A stretch of 64,000 nt of DNA from Stutzerimonas stutzeri. GTDB lineage: Bacteria > Pseudomonadota > Gammaproteobacteria > Pseudomonadales > Pseudomonadaceae. The notes beneath the pieces were generated by a model. It saw nothing but the letters and a program-made list of their open reading frames with translations, searched no databases and was not told the DNA's origin. The stretch lies in NCBI RefSeq assembly GCF_024448715.1, contig NZ_JAMOHZ010000002.1, positions 124,001 through 188,000 of the forward strand, read 5' to 3'. Below, in pieces: positions 27,000-35,892 of the stretch (position 1 is its first letter; every line of letters starts with the position of its first letter). A program made the translations under genes and the position numbers.

Positions 27000-27472
27000 T
27001 TGGCCTCCAGCTGCGCCAGCAGGCTCACCATTTCCAGAGCGGAGAGCGCGGCTTCGGCGCCCTTGTTGCCAGCCTTGGTGCCGGAACGCTCGATTGCCTG
27101 CTCGATGGAATCGACAGTCAGCACGCCGAAGGCGACCGGCACGCCGAACTCCATGGAAACCTGGGCCAGGCCTTTGGTGCATTCGCCGGCGACGTATTCG
27201 AAGTGCGGAGTGCCGCCACGAATGACCGCGCCGAGGGCGATGATGGCGTCGTATTCACCCTGCTGGGCGACTTTCTGCGCCACCAGCGGAATTTCGAAGG
27301 CACCCGGCGCACGGATGATGGTGATGGCGTCTTCCGGGATACCGTGGCGCACCAGCGCATCGACAGCGCCGCTCACCAGACTTTCGACGACGAAGCTGTT
27401 GAAACGGCCCACTACGAGGGCGAATTTGCCCTGCGGGGCGATGAAGGTACCTTCGATGGTCTTCAGGGACAT
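26996..27472 (-). CDS. ribH: 6,7-Dimethyl-8-ribityllumazine synthase
   Basis: A 158-residue enzyme that makes lumazine from the ribityl-uracil and the four-carbon butanone phosphate. [22 protein letters not shown] and [14 protein letters not shown] (with the catalytic histidine) are typical. It lies between ribB and nusB, with the intra-operon hairpin at 27502-27526 before it, and overlaps nusB by 4 bp. Confidence 0.96.
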   Translation of the reverse strand: MSLKTIEGTFIAPQGKFALVVGRFNSFVVESLVSGAVDALVRHGIPEDAITIIRAPGAFEIPLVAQKVAQQGEYDAIIALGAVIRGGTPHFEYVAGECTKGLAQVSMEFGVPVAFGVLTVDSIEQAIERSGTKAGNKGAEAALSALEMVSLLAQLEAK

Positions 27473-27501
27473 GGGTGATTTCTCATCTCTTTAAAGAACG
27501 A

Positions 27502-27526
27502 AGGCGCCGCGACTCGCGCGGCGCCT
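27502..27526 (-). terminator. Hairpin between ribB and ribH, possible attenuator
   Basis: On the minus strand a perfect 10-bp stem AGGCGCCGCG / CGCGGCGCCT with a 5-base loop is followed by the partly U-rich TCGTTCTTTAAA. It lies just after the ribB stop codon and could reduce the amount of downstream ribH, nusB, thiL and pgpA transcript. Confidence 0.5.
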
Positions 27527-27530
27527 CTGA

Positions 27531-28610
27531 TTATTCGGCAGGCAGGTATTCTACAACTTCCAGATCAAAGCCGGATATCGCATTGAACTTCATCGGCGAA
27601 CTCATCAGGCGCATCTTGCGCACGCCGAGGTCACGGAGGATCTGCGAACCGGCACCGACGGTGCTGTAGGTTGCCGGAGTCGGCAGTTGTTGACGGTTGA
27701 GTTGCGCCAGCAACTGCGGACCGGTCAGCGGGTTGCCCAGCAGCAGCACCACGCCGCTACCGGCTTTGGCCACTTCGCTCATTGCCGCTCGCAGGCTCCA
27801 GCGTCCCGGCACGGTCACCAGCAGCAGATCGCGCAGCGGCTCCATGTTATGCACGCGCACCAACGTCGGATTCTCCGGCGAAATATCGCCACGGGTCAGC
27901 GCCATGTGCACCGTATCCTCGACACCGTCGCGGTAGGTGACCAGCTTGAACTGACCCAACTCGGTTTCCAGCGGCTGCTCGGAAACCCGCTCGACGGTGC
28001 GTTCGTGAATCATGCGGTAGTGGATCAGGTCAGCGATGGTGCCGATCTTCAGCCCATGTTGCTCGGCGAACAGCTCCAGCTCCGGGCGACGCGCCATGGT
28101 GCCGTCGTCGTTCATGATTTCGCAGATCACGCCGGACGGTTCGAAACCGGCCATACGCGCCAGATCACAGGCGGCTTCGGTGTGACCGGCACGCGCCAGT
28201 ACGCCGCCGGGCTGAGCCATCAGCGGGAATATGTGACCGGGGCTGACAATGTCCTCGGCCTGGGCATCCTTCGCCACCGCGGCCTGTACGGTGCGCGCGC
28301 GGTCGGCGGCGGAGATGCCGGTGGTCACGCCAACCGCGGCCTCAATGGATACGGTGAATTTGGTGCCGAACCCGGAGCCATTGCGCGGCGCCATCAGCGG
28401 CAGCTGAAGGAGTTCGCAACGCTCGCGAGTCATCGGCATGCAGATCAGACCACGTGCGAAACGGGCCATGAAGTTGATGTGCTCGGCGGTCACGCATTCG
28501 GAGGCGACGATGATGTCGCCCTCGTTCTCGCGATCCTCGTCATCCATGAGGATGACCATCTTGCCAGCGCGGATGTCTTCGATCAGTTCTTCAGCGGTGT
28601 TCAGAGCCAT
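27531..28610 (-). CDS. ribB: 3,4-Dihydroxy-2-butanone-4-phosphate synthase with degenerate GTP cyclohydrolase II-like domain
   Basis: A 359-residue protein. The N-terminal 200 residues form the DHBP synthase domain: DDEDRENEGD, then GHTEAACDLARMAG, and catalytic residues in RNGSGFGTKF. The C-terminal half resembles RibA in outline (VHNMEPLRDLL, STVGAGSQILRDLGV) but contains none of the three zinc cysteines and no RQEGRGIG motif, so it should lack cyclohydrolase activity. A separate ribA lies at 23501. Such RibBX-type proteins are common in pseudomonads. It precedes ribH, follows ribE by 13 bp, and is in the FMN riboswitch operon. Confidence 0.93.
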   Translation of the reverse strand: MALNTAEELIEDIRAGKMVILMDDEDRENEGDIIVASECVTAEHINFMARFARGLICMPMTRERCELLQLPLMAPRNGSGFGTKFTVSIEAAVGVTTGISAADRARTVQAAVAKDAQAEDIVSPGHIFPLMAQPGGVLARAGHTEAACDLARMAGFEPSGVICEIMNDDGTMARRPELELFAEQHGLKIGTIADLIHYRMIHERTVERVSEQPLETELGQFKLVTYRDGVEDTVHMALTRGDISPENPTLVRVHNMEPLRDLLLVTVPGRWSLRAAMSEVAKAGSGVVLLLGNPLTGPQLLAQLNRQQLPTPATYSTVGAGSQILRDLGVRKMRLMSSPMKFNAISGFDLEVVEYLPAE

Positions 28611-28623
28611 GGTGGCCGAGTCC

Positions 28624-29286
28624 TTATTTATTCAGGTAGCCGTGTTCGGCCAGGAAGCTTTCCGTCAGGCCCGAGGCATTCGGCTCGGTCGCCTTGTCAC
28701 CCATCAGCAGGCGCTCCAGATAACGCGCCAGTAGATCCACTTCCAGATTTACCTGCCGCCCGGGGCGGTAGTCGACCATGATGGTTTCGGCCAGCGTGTG
28801 CGGGACGATGGTGAGCTCGAACTCCGCGCCGTTCACGGTATTTACCGTCAGGCTGGTGCCGTCGACCGTGATCGAACCTTTAAGCGCGATGTACTTGGCC
28901 AACTCACGCGGCGCGCGGATGCGGAATTGAACGGCGCGGGCATTTTCCTCACGCGCAACTACTTCGCCGACGCCGTCGACATGGCCACTAACGAGATGCC
29001 CGCCGAGGCGGCTGGACGGCGTCAGGGCCTTTTCCAGGTTCACCCGGCTGCCAGCCTTGAGATCGACGAAGGCAGTACGGGCCAAGGTTTCGCGACTGAC
29101 GTCAGCCCAGAATCCATTGCCGGGCAATTCCACGGCAGTCAGGCAGACGCCATTGACCGCGATGCTGTCGCCGAGCTTGACGTCGGCCAGATCCAGCTTG
29201 CCGGTTTCGACCAGCACACGGACGTCGCCGCCCTTTGGCGTCATCGCACGAATGGTCCCGATGGACTCGATTATTCCTGTGAACAT
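28624..29286 (-). CDS. ribE: Riboflavin synthase alpha subunit
   Basis: A 220-residue enzyme that dismutates two lumazines to riboflavin. It has two homologous barrel halves: the first begins MFTGIIESIGTIR and has NGVCLTAV; the second has DGTSLTVNTV and HTLAETI. ATG 29286 follows a GGGAGG site at 5 bases. An FMN riboswitch precedes it by about 120 bp on the same strand. It is the first gene of the rib-nus-thi operon after the riboswitch. Confidence 0.96.
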   Translation of the reverse strand: MFTGIIESIGTIRAMTPKGGDVRVLVETGKLDLADVKLGDSIAVNGVCLTAVELPGNGFWADVSRETLARTAFVDLKAGSRVNLEKALTPSSRLGGHLVSGHVDGVGEVVAREENARAVQFRIRAPRELAKYIALKGSITVDGTSLTVNTVNGAEFELTIVPHTLAETIMVDYRPGRQVNLEVDLLARYLERLLMGDKATEPNASGLTESFLAEHGYLNK

Positions 29287-29408
29287 GCGGCCTCCCGTGG
29301 AAGGCTGTTGAAACGATGCATATGACCAACTCCTGTTTTGGATAAAACAGGGCGCTGCAGATCGATAGGGAGTGGACGCGCGCACGGAAGGCGCCGTCAA
29401 GGCATCCC

Positions 29409-29549
29409 GCTCTCTCTTTATCCGGACTATACCGTCGGCCCCGGAATCACACCGGGTCTGCTGACCTTGCCTGAGCAAGCGCTCGCGGGCTAGACACTTG
29501 ACAGCGCCATTACCGCCGGTGGGGAATCTCACCCCGCCCTGAGAACGTG
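29409..29549 (-). promoter_or_regulatory. FMN riboswitch (RFN element)
   Basis: On the minus strand the conserved RFN segments appear in order: TTCTCAGGGCGGGGTGA, then CCCCACCGGCGGTAATGG, a variable stem containing GCCCGCGAGCGC, GTGTGATTCCGGGGCCGACGG, and TATAGTCCGGATAAAGAGAG. This is a complete aptamer. It lies upstream of ribE and should lower expression of ribE-ribB-ribH when FMN is high. The expression platform is within the 120 bp before ATG 29286 and was not resolved. Confidence 0.95.
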
Positions 29550-29925
29550 GGTCGGTTAGGACCCGGCGCAGTTTTTACCACAGATGAGCCGGCTCTGCAG
29601 CCGGCAAACGACCGTTTGACTGTGCAGCAGAAAAAATAATCGAGCTCGATCCGAGCCAGCGATGCTGTCCAAACAACTTTCAAGCGCAACGTGAAACTCC
29701 CGTTGTGCTTGTTTGTCCATAAGCATCGCATCGCCCCATACGGAAGCGGCCGCCGCGACGGTCCAGGCGATGACAGCAAGACGATCAGGATGGAACGTCG
29801 CTCCGGCATTACGTCGTACCGATACGCCGAGCCAGGATCAGCTCGTAATTTGGCGATCCCCCGTGCAGATCAGGCCGCGATCAGGAACACGCTCCGGACC
29901 AGTACATGTGCCGAGAGGGATGGGT
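29550..29925. other. Intergenic stretch between the FMN riboswitch and the divergent oxygenase gene
   Basis: These 376 bases should carry the promoter of the minus-strand rib operon and that of the plus-strand oxygenase. A dyad GCCGGCT / AGCCGGC lies at 29588-29605 but has no T-run. A plus-strand frame is open from 29713 but its first 70 codons look non-coding (arginine- and serine-rich, no conservation I recognise). Confidence 0.5.
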
Positions 29926-30693
29926 ATGTCAGGGGTTACGGCTATGGATATGTCGGCTACGCAACGGGCGGTCGAAGTCGACGACAACGGCTTTGCGGTT
30001 CTGGAAAATTTCTTGTCCCCGGAGCTGCTCGAACAAGGCCGGGCCTTTATTGAGCAACAGGCAGAAATCCGCCTGGGTGAATATTTCGCCGTTCACGGCA
30101 TTGAGGCAATGAACGGCAGCGTGCTGGCGACACTTGCCGCTTCCGCGCCACTCAGAGAAATGCTCGTTGATCTCTACCGAGCGCAGACCGGTAAGGAGCC
30201 GTCACCAACCGAACAGGTTTTCCCGGTGATTCGCTGTCTGCAAGGCACAAGCGGCCTCAAACAATCGCATTTCTACCACTTCGACGCGACAGCGATCACC
30301 GCCCTGCTTCCATTGTTCATTCCGACCGAGGGCGAGCATTGTGGTGACCTGATCATCTTCCCGAACATCCGGCGGGTTCGCTTCAACGCACTGCGTAACG
30401 TGATCGAAAAGGCACTGATGCATAACACTGCCAGCCAGAAAATGATTGCGTTGGCCGTCAGGCGCGGGTGGTTGCGGCCGATCCGGCTGAAGTTGATACC
30501 GGGCAATCTCTATCTGTTCTGGGGCTACCGCAGTCTGCATGCCAACGACCAATGCGACCCCAACATGCTCCGCGCCACCGCCCTGTTTCACTTCGGCAAC
30601 CCTCACCATGACAGCCTGCTCGCCCGGCTGGTGCTCGGAACGAACAAGCGGCGCGCCAAGCTGGATCACAACGGGTTGCGACCGGCAAACTGA
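29926..30693 (+). CDS. Putative 2-oxoglutarate/Fe(II)-dependent oxygenase-like protein
   Basis: A 255-residue protein that starts DNGFAVLENFLSPELL, the typical opening of phytanoyl-CoA/2OG-Fe(II) oxygenases. An HFD motif (HxD) follows at about residue 120. A distal SLHAN histidine and LRAT arginine follow GNLYLFWGYR, as in the iron- and 2-oxoglutarate-binding triad. ATG 29926 is preferred for its GAGAGGG site 6 bases upstream; ATG 29944 is also possible. It lies between ribD and the riboswitch, in the opposite direction, splitting what is usually an adjacent ribD-ribE pair. The substrate is unknown. Confidence 0.65.
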   Translation: MSGVTAMDMSATQRAVEVDDNGFAVLENFLSPELLEQGRAFIEQQAEIRLGEYFAVHGIEAMNGSVLATLAASAPLREMLVDLYRAQTGKEPSPTEQVFPVIRCLQGTSGLKQSHFYHFDATAITALLPLFIPTEGEHCGDLIIFPNIRRVRFNALRNVIEKALMHNTASQKMIALAVRRGWLRPIRLKLIPGNLYLFWGYRSLHANDQCDPNMLRATALFHFGNPHHDSLLARLVLGTNKRRAKLDHNGLRPAN

Positions 30694-30732
30694 GTACCGG
30701 ATGACCGAAAGTGCTCGGTCGTCTACGCGGGG

Positions 30733-31842
30733 TCAGCCAGCCGGACGGGCGATAATCCGCCAGTCATCACCGAACGCGCGGATATCCTCAATCTTCAGCT
30801 CGCGCGCCTCGCTCATGCGCGCCAGTGGCAGGTCGAGCAGCGGCCGAGCCGACGAGCCGAGAAACTTGGCAGCGACAAATATCTGGTATTCGTCGATCAG
30901 GCCCAAAGCAGCGAAGGCGCCAGCCAGGCGCGGGCCGGCTTCGAGCAGCACTTCGTTGGTTCCACGACTGGCCAGTTCGCTCAGTAGGCCGCGCAGATCC
31001 ACGCGGCCATCGGGGCTCGCCAGCGTCAATAGCTCGTGGCCAGAAGCAACGTAATCCTCGGTGCGCCCGGTAGCGGAGGTCGCCACCAATGCTGGACCGG
31101 CCTGAAAAAAAGGCGCATCCAGCGGCACTCGCAAACGACCGTCGACCAGCACGCGTAGCGGCGGGCGCTGCAAGGCCAGCGCGGTTAGCTCGCTATCCAG
31201 CCCCAACTCAGCGGCACGTACCGTCAGCCGTGCATTATCCACCAGCACCGTGTCGGCACCTGTCAGCACCACGCTGGACTGTGCACGCAGGCGCTGCACC
31301 TCCGCACGAGCTGCCGGGCCGGTGATCCATTGGCTTTCGCCACTGGCCATGGCGGTGCGGCCATCGAGGCTCATCGCAAGTTTCGCGCGCAGGTAAGGCA
31401 GACCGGTTTCCATACGCTTGACGAAGCCGGCGTTCAGTGCCCGCACTTCGTTTTCCAGTACGCCGCTGGTGACCTCGATGCCAACGCTACGTAACCGAGC
31501 CAGACCGCGGCCGGCCACCTGCGGATTGGGGTCCTGCATGGCAGCGACTACGCGTGCGACACCAGCCGTGACCAACGCTTCGGCGCAGGGCGGCGTCCGT
31601 CCGTGGTGGCTGCAAGGTTCGAGCGTGACATAAGCGGTAGCGCCGCGCGCGCGTTCACCGGCCTGACGCAGCGCATGTACTTCGGCGTGTGGCTCGCCAG
31701 CACGCACATGCCAGCCTTCACCAACCAGCTCGCCGTCGGCAACGATCACACAGCCGACGCGGGGATTGGGATGCGTCGAATACAGTCCCTTACGCGCCAA
31801 TTGCAGCGCGCGAGCCATCCAGGCGTGATCGGACGTGTTCAT
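30733..31842 (-). CDS. ribD: Bifunctional riboflavin deaminase/reductase
   Basis: A 369-residue enzyme for the second and third steps of riboflavin synthesis. The N-terminal deaminase has zinc ligands H52, C77 and C86, with the catalytic E54 in PHAEVHAL and [11 protein letters not shown]. The C-terminal reductase domain (from about 147) has [17 protein letters not shown] and [12 protein letters not shown]. It overlaps nrdR by 4 bp (nrdR-ribD is a common pair). It does not follow the riboswitch and is therefore not under its direct control. Confidence 0.96.
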   Translation of the reverse strand: MNTSDHAWMARALQLARKGLYSTHPNPRVGCVIVADGELVGEGWHVRAGEPHAEVHALRQAGERARGATAYVTLEPCSHHGRTPPCAEALVTAGVARVVAAMQDPNPQVAGRGLARLRSVGIEVTSGVLENEVRALNAGFVKRMETGLPYLRAKLAMSLDGRTAMASGESQWITGPAARAEVQRLRAQSSVVLTGADTVLVDNARLTVRAAELGLDSELTALALQRPPLRVLVDGRLRVPLDAPFFQAGPALVATSATGRTEDYVASGHELLTLASPDGRVDLRGLLSELASRGTNEVLLEAGPRLAGAFAALGLIDEYQIFVAAKFLGSSARPLLDLPLARMSEARELKIEDIRAFGDDWRIIARPAG

Positions 31843-32306
31843 TCGCTCTTTGCGGGCTCGCGGGATATACGTTCGATTTCCTCTCGGAACTCGTTGAGGT
31901 CCTGGAAGCGCCGATAAACCGAGGCGAAGCGGATATAGGCGACTTCATCGAGCTTTTGCAGCTCGACCATCACCAGCTCGCCCAGCACCCGTGACTTGAT
32001 CTCGCGTTCACCCGTGGCGCGCAGCCTGTGTTTGATGTGCGCGATCGCTTCTTCCAGGCGCTCGACGCTGACCGGACGTTTTTCCAGCGCGCGCTGCATG
32101 CCGGCGCGCAGCTTTTCCTCGTCGAACGGCTGGCGGCTGCCGTCCTGTTTGATCAGCCGCGGCATCACCAGTTCAGCGGTTTCGAAGGTGGTAAAGCGCT
32201 CGCCGCAGGCGAGGCATTCACGGCGGCGGCGCACCTGATCGCCCTCGGCCACAAGGCGCGAATCGATGACTTTGGTGTCATGTGCACCACAGAAGGGACA
32301 ATGCAT
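31839..32306 (-). CDS. nrdR: Transcriptional repressor NrdR
   Basis: A 155-residue regulator of ribonucleotide reductase genes. A zinc ribbon with C3, C6, C31 and C34 (MHCPFC and CLAC) is followed by an ATP-cone domain (about 49-139). It senses ATP/dATP and binds NrdR boxes near nrd genes elsewhere. It is cotranscribed with ribD by a 4-bp overlap. Confidence 0.97.
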   Translation of the reverse strand: MHCPFCGAHDTKVIDSRLVAEGDQVRRRRECLACGERFTTFETAELVMPRLIKQDGSRQPFDEEKLRAGMQRALEKRPVSVERLEEAIAHIKHRLRATGEREIKSRVLGELVMVELQKLDEVAYIRFASVYRRFQDLNEFREEIERISREPAKSE

Positions 32307-32420
32307 GGTTTAGAGCTGTCAGACGTCGGGAGAGCCATGGTAGCGCATCCCGTCGGCAAGACAAATCGAGCGGATTGTTGCTATACAGGCGCGTGTTAAA
32401 GCCATCTTCAGGAGCTGTCC

Positions 32421-32849
32421 GTGCGGTTACGCCCCTTTGTTTTGCCCGCTTTGCTGTTGCTGCTGGCTGGCTGTTCGAGCCAGGAGGCCCAGCGCCCCAC
32501 CGCGCCTGTCACCTTCGAGGACCCGCCTCGGGCGACCACCCCGATGCACGAGCTGCATGGCAGCCTGATCGGCGTCCCGGCCGACAGCGAAGTCGAACTG
32601 GCCCTGCTGGAAGTCAACCGCCGTGACCAACCCGATCGTTTATTAAGCAACGTGAAATTGAAAGGTCGTGGCGGTGAGTTGCCGTTCATTCTCAAGTTCA
32701 ACGCTGAGAATTTCCCTAAGGACCAACAGGTCGAACTGCGAGGTCGCGTAACCCGCTCCGGGCAGCTGATCATGCGCCTGCCGGCCGTGCTCGTGAGCAG
32801 CCCAGCCAGCCAATCTCTGGGCCCGCTACGACTGGTACCCGCACCTTGA
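32421..32849 (+). CDS. YbaY-family outer-membrane-type lipoprotein
   Basis: A 142-residue protein with a lipobox LLAGC (C18) after a hydrophobic signal, then a single YbaY-like beta-sandwich domain ([44 protein letters not shown]). Start GTG 32421 has AGGAG six bases upstream. The function of the family is not known to me beyond envelope localisation. The stop overlaps the next start (TTGA). Confidence 0.82.
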   Translation: MRLRPFVLPALLLLLAGCSSQEAQRPTAPVTFEDPPRATTPMHELHGSLIGVPADSEVELALLEVNRRDQPDRLLSNVKLKGRGGELPFILKFNAENFPKDQQVELRGRVTRSGQLIMRLPAVLVSSPASQSLGPLRLVPAP

Positions 32850-33529
32850 CGCCACCCGCTGCGCTGCAGAAGGCGCTGGCCGAACTACTCGGCGAGGCCC
32901 GTTTAAGCGTCGAGAGCTTGCCTGACACCGATATTCGCCTGTGGCTGATCGATGCCGCGAACATGGACCGTGCTTTCAGCCCAGAGGAAACCCGGCGAAT
33001 CCTGAACGAGCCGCCCTATTGGTGTTTCTGCTGGGCCAGCGGCCTGGTGCTGTCGCGCTGGATCGCGGAGCGCCCCGAGTGGGTGCGCGGCAAGCGTGTG
33101 TTGGATTTCGGCGCGGGCTCCGGCGTCGCGGCGATCGCCGCAGCCAAGGCGGGCGCGGCGGAAGTGGTCGCGTGCGATCTCGATCCACTGGCCCTGGCTG
33201 CTTGTCGCGCGAATGCCGAGCTCAACGGCGTCCAGTTGAGTTATTCCGATGATTTTTTCGCCGAGGCCGATCGCTACGACCTAATCATCGTCGCCGACGT
33301 ACTCTACGACCGCGCCAACCTGCCACTGCTGGACCAGTTCCTGAGCCGCGGCCGCGAAGCGCTGGTTGCAGATTCACGGGTGCGCGACTTCAAGCACCCG
33401 TTGTACAGCCGACTGGAAATACTCGATGCATGCACCTGGCCAGATTTGGCCGAGCCAGCGGAATTCCGCCGGGTCAGCCTTTACCACGCCGAGAGACACG
33501 CCGAGGCTAAATCCCTGGCTGTCGGCTGA
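32846..33529 (+). CDS. Class I SAM-dependent methyltransferase (ETFB-lysine/nicotinamide N-methylase-like)
   Basis: A 227-residue methyltransferase with motif [17 protein letters not shown], a motif II acidic ACDLDPLA, and motif [12 protein letters not shown]. The LWLIDAAN...[11 protein letters not shown] start resembles lysine methyltransferases of the ETFB/METTL20 type. The start is TTG 32846, overlapping the ybaY-type gene by 4 bp, which also supports a shared transcript. Substrate is not readable; a protein lysine is the best guess. Confidence 0.75.
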   Translation: MTPPAALQKALAELLGEARLSVESLPDTDIRLWLIDAANMDRAFSPEETRRILNEPPYWCFCWASGLVLSRWIAERPEWVRGKRVLDFGAGSGVAAIAAAKAGAAEVVACDLDPLALAACRANAELNGVQLSYSDDFFAEADRYDLIIVADVLYDRANLPLLDQFLSRGREALVADSRVRDFKHPLYSRLEILDACTWPDLAEPAEFRRVSLYHAERHAEAKSLAVG

Positions 33530-33595
33530 GGTCTACCGCTGGCAGTCGGCGTCTTTCGTCACTGCTGCATAAGGCGAGCACCAAAGGAGGACGTC

Positions 33596-34126
33596 ATGAC
33601 CACCGAGAAGCCCCTGCGTCTGTTCTTCGCGCTCCCCTGCCCGCCCGCGCTAGTGGAGGCCATCTGTAGTTGGCGCGACAGCCAACACTTCGACGGTCGC
33701 CCCGTCGCGCCGGCCAACCTGCACCTCACGCTGGCCTTTCTCGGCGGCCAGCCGGCTGCGAAGCTGGACGGCCTGAAGCAGCTCGGCAGTCATCTGCGCG
33801 CCGACGCATTCATGCTGCGGCTGGACCAGTTGCAGACGATCGGCCATGGCTTTACCTGCCTGATACCGAGCCAGGTACCGCCACCGTTGAGCCAACTGGT
33901 CGAGCAGTTGCATGCTGGGCTCTGCGTCCACGGTTTCGCCCTCGATTCGCGGCCTTTTCTGCCGCACGTGACGCTGTCGCGCGAGGCGCAGGTGCGGCCA
34001 GACGCCAATCCCCCCGCATTCAAATGGTCGGTGGAACGCTTCGGTCTCTTCCTGTCTGAAAACACCGAAAACGGCGTGCACTACCGCGAGCTGGAGAACT
34101 GGCCGCTGACGGCGCCGAGCGGCTGA
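33596..34126 (+). CDS. thpR: RNA 2',3'-cyclic phosphodiesterase
   Basis: A 176-residue 2H phosphoesterase with two HxT motifs, HLTL (H43) and HVTL (H124), and the N-terminal LRLFFAL. It opens 2',3'-cyclic phosphate termini of RNA. A strong AAAGGAGG site precedes ATG 33596. It stands alone between the methyltransferase and the thioredoxin-TPR gene. Confidence 0.92.
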   Translation: MTTEKPLRLFFALPCPPALVEAICSWRDSQHFDGRPVAPANLHLTLAFLGGQPAAKLDGLKQLGSHLRADAFMLRLDQLQTIGHGFTCLIPSQVPPPLSQLVEQLHAGLCVHGFALDSRPFLPHVTLSREAQVRPDANPPAFKWSVERFGLFLSENTENGVHYRELENWPLTAPSG

Positions 34127-34215
34127 AGACCGGCTCGCGCCACTTGCTTCCGCTTCGGCGCGCCCCCACTTAACATGCACGCCTCTATTCGCATGCGCCC
34201 ATTCCGAGACCTCCG

Positions 34216-35085
34216 ATGAGCCAGACCCCTTACATTTTCGACGTCAGCAGCGCCAACTTCGAGCAACTGGTGCTGGAAAACTCCTTTCACAAGCCGGTGC
34301 TGGTGGACTTCTGGGCCGAGTGGTGCGCGCCCTGCAAAGCGCTGATGCCACTGCTGGCGAAGATCACCGAGGAGTATCAGGGCGAGCTGCTGCTGGCGAA
34401 GGTCAACTGCGATATCGAGCAGGATGTCGTGGCCCGCTTCGGCGTGCGCAGCCTGCCAACCGTGGTGCTATTCAAGGACGGTCAACCGGTCGACGGTTTC
34501 GCCGGAGCTCAACCGGAGTCGGCCATCCGCGCCATGCTCGAACCCCACGTGCAACTACCAGCTGCGCCGGATGCCGATCTGCTGGAAGCTGCCCAGGCGC
34601 TGTTCGCCGAGGGCCGCATCGGTGAGGCTGAAAGCCTGCTCAAGCAGCTCCTCGCCGAGGACAACGAGAACGCTGCCGCGCTGATTCTTTACGCGCGCTG
34701 TCTGGCCGAACGCGGCGAGCTGGGCGAGGCGGAAACGGTGCTCGGCGCGGTCAAGGGCGACGAGCATAAACAGGCGCTGGCTGGCGCCCGCGCTCAGCTG
34801 GCATTCCTTCGCCAAGCCAATGACCTACCGGAAGTCGCCGACCTCAAGAGCCGTCTGGCGCAGAACGACGAAGATGACGAGGCGGCCTACCAGCTGGCGA
34901 TCCAGCAGCTGGCACGCCAGCAACACGAAGCGGCTTTGGACGGCTTGCTAAAGTTGTTCGTGCGCAATCGCAATTACGCCGACGGCCTGCCGCACAAGAC
35001 GCTGCTGCAGGTGTTCGACCTGCTGGGCACCGACCACCCGCTGGTCACGACTTACCGGCGCAAGCTGTATCAGGCGATTTATTGA
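34216..35085 (+). CDS. cnoX: Thioredoxin-TPR co-chaperone (CnoX/YbbN)
   Basis: A 289-residue protein with an N-terminal thioredoxin fold and a C-terminal TPR region with four helical hairpins (about 125-289). The redox motif is WCAPC (C37, C40), so it has both cysteines, unlike the E. coli form that has SXXC. CnoX protects unfolded proteins from over-oxidation and hands them to GroEL. It starts at ATG 34216. Confidence 0.92.
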   Translation: MSQTPYIFDVSSANFEQLVLENSFHKPVLVDFWAEWCAPCKALMPLLAKITEEYQGELLLAKVNCDIEQDVVARFGVRSLPTVVLFKDGQPVDGFAGAQPESAIRAMLEPHVQLPAAPDADLLEAAQALFAEGRIGEAESLLKQLLAEDNENAAALILYARCLAERGELGEAETVLGAVKGDEHKQALAGARAQLAFLRQANDLPEVADLKSRLAQNDEDDEAAYQLAIQQLARQQHEAALDGLLKLFVRNRNYADGLPHKTLLQVFDLLGTDHPLVTTYRRKLYQAIY

Positions 35086-35168
35086 ACTGAAATGCTTGCG
35101 TACATGAGCGCGGCAGGCTTGTTCGTAGAAGTTACGTGCTGACGATGCCGATGATGCTGCGTCTTAAA

Positions 35169-35236
35169 TCGCGAGCAAGCTCGCTCCTACAAGACAACAA
35201 CCATACTCTTTCCTAGGAGCGAGCTTGCTCGCGAAC
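35169..35236. repeat. REP pair, inverted
   Basis: Two palindromic units face each other: TCGCGAGCAAGCTCGCTCCTAC at 35169-35190 and its reverse complement TAGGAGCGAGCTTGCTCGCGA at 35214-35234. This is the classic GGAGCGAGCTTGCTCGCGAA REP of pseudomonads arranged as a pair. A similar pair lies at 41753-41828. Such elements are moved by RAYT transposases; none is in this window. Confidence 0.88.
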
Positions 35237-35298
35237 GCAGCCCCCGCAGGATCGCTGGTGAGCCAGGGCCTACTGACTACGCCGATACTCGCCCTGTT

Positions 35299-35892
35299 CT
35301 AGATTCCCATCTTTCGAAGCAGCTCCGCACAATCACGGGCATGCAAATCGGTCAGCTCGGGCCAAGGATTTTCCGGGACGTTGACCAGCACGCCACGAGC
35401 GCCAGCCGCCTTTGCACATTCGAGATCGAAGCGGTAGTCCCCCACCATCACCAGTTCGCGCTGCGGCACCGACCATTTTTCGGCGAGGTGCAACAAACCG
35501 CCCGGATCGGGTTTGGGTGGTGCCTCGTCACGGCCGAGGATGTCTTCGGACGCAAAGCAGTCGCCCATGCCCACCGCCTGCAAAGTCACTAAGGCCAGCT
35601 CGTGAGCATTGCGCGTCAGCACACCGAGGCGGCAGCCACGATCACGTAGCGCATGTAGCAGTTCGAGCGCGCCCGGTGCAGGCGTGGCGGCGTAGGCCAA
35701 TTCCCGTTCGTGTTCCAGCAGCCAAGCGCGCTTGGCTGCCGCTTCGTCAGCCGGCAGTGCGGCGAGGTGATGAAGGATGTCGTCGTCTTCGGGAATGTCC
35801 AGCGCCCGCTTGATTGCCGGAAAGTCATGCACGGCGATGGTCAGGGTGCCGTCCATATCGAACACCCAATGCCGCGCCTGAGCAAAATTCAC
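35299..35892 (-). CDS. HAD-superfamily phosphatase
   Basis: A 197-residue HAD hydrolase with motif I DMDGT (D12, D14), motif II TRNA (94-97), motif III K in APPKPDPGG and motif IV GDYRFDLECA. The cap is small and helical. It resembles phosphoglycolate phosphatase-like enzymes, but the substrate is not determined. It overlaps tesB by 4 bp and is in the same operon. Confidence 0.88.
   Translation of the reverse strand: MNFAQARHWVFDMDGTLTIAVHDFPAIKRALDIPEDDDILHHLAALPADEAAAKRAWLLEHERELAYAATPAPGALELLHALRDRGCRLGVLTRNAHELALVTLQAVGMGDCFASEDILGRDEAPPKPDPGGLLHLAEKWSVPQRELVMVGDYRFDLECAKAAGARGVLVNVPENPWPELTDLHARDCAELLRKMGI

Noticed and set aside
26523-28781. Long plus-strand frames opposite nusB, ribH and ribB
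   Set aside because: They mirror well-conserved genes on the other strand and show no family motif.
29588-29605. GCCGGCT/AGCCGGC dyad as a terminator
   Set aside because: No T-run on either strand and no gene end next to it.
29713-29925. Extension of the oxygenase-like protein by 71 codons
   Set aside because: No conservation, no ribosome site at 29713, and a good site before 29926.
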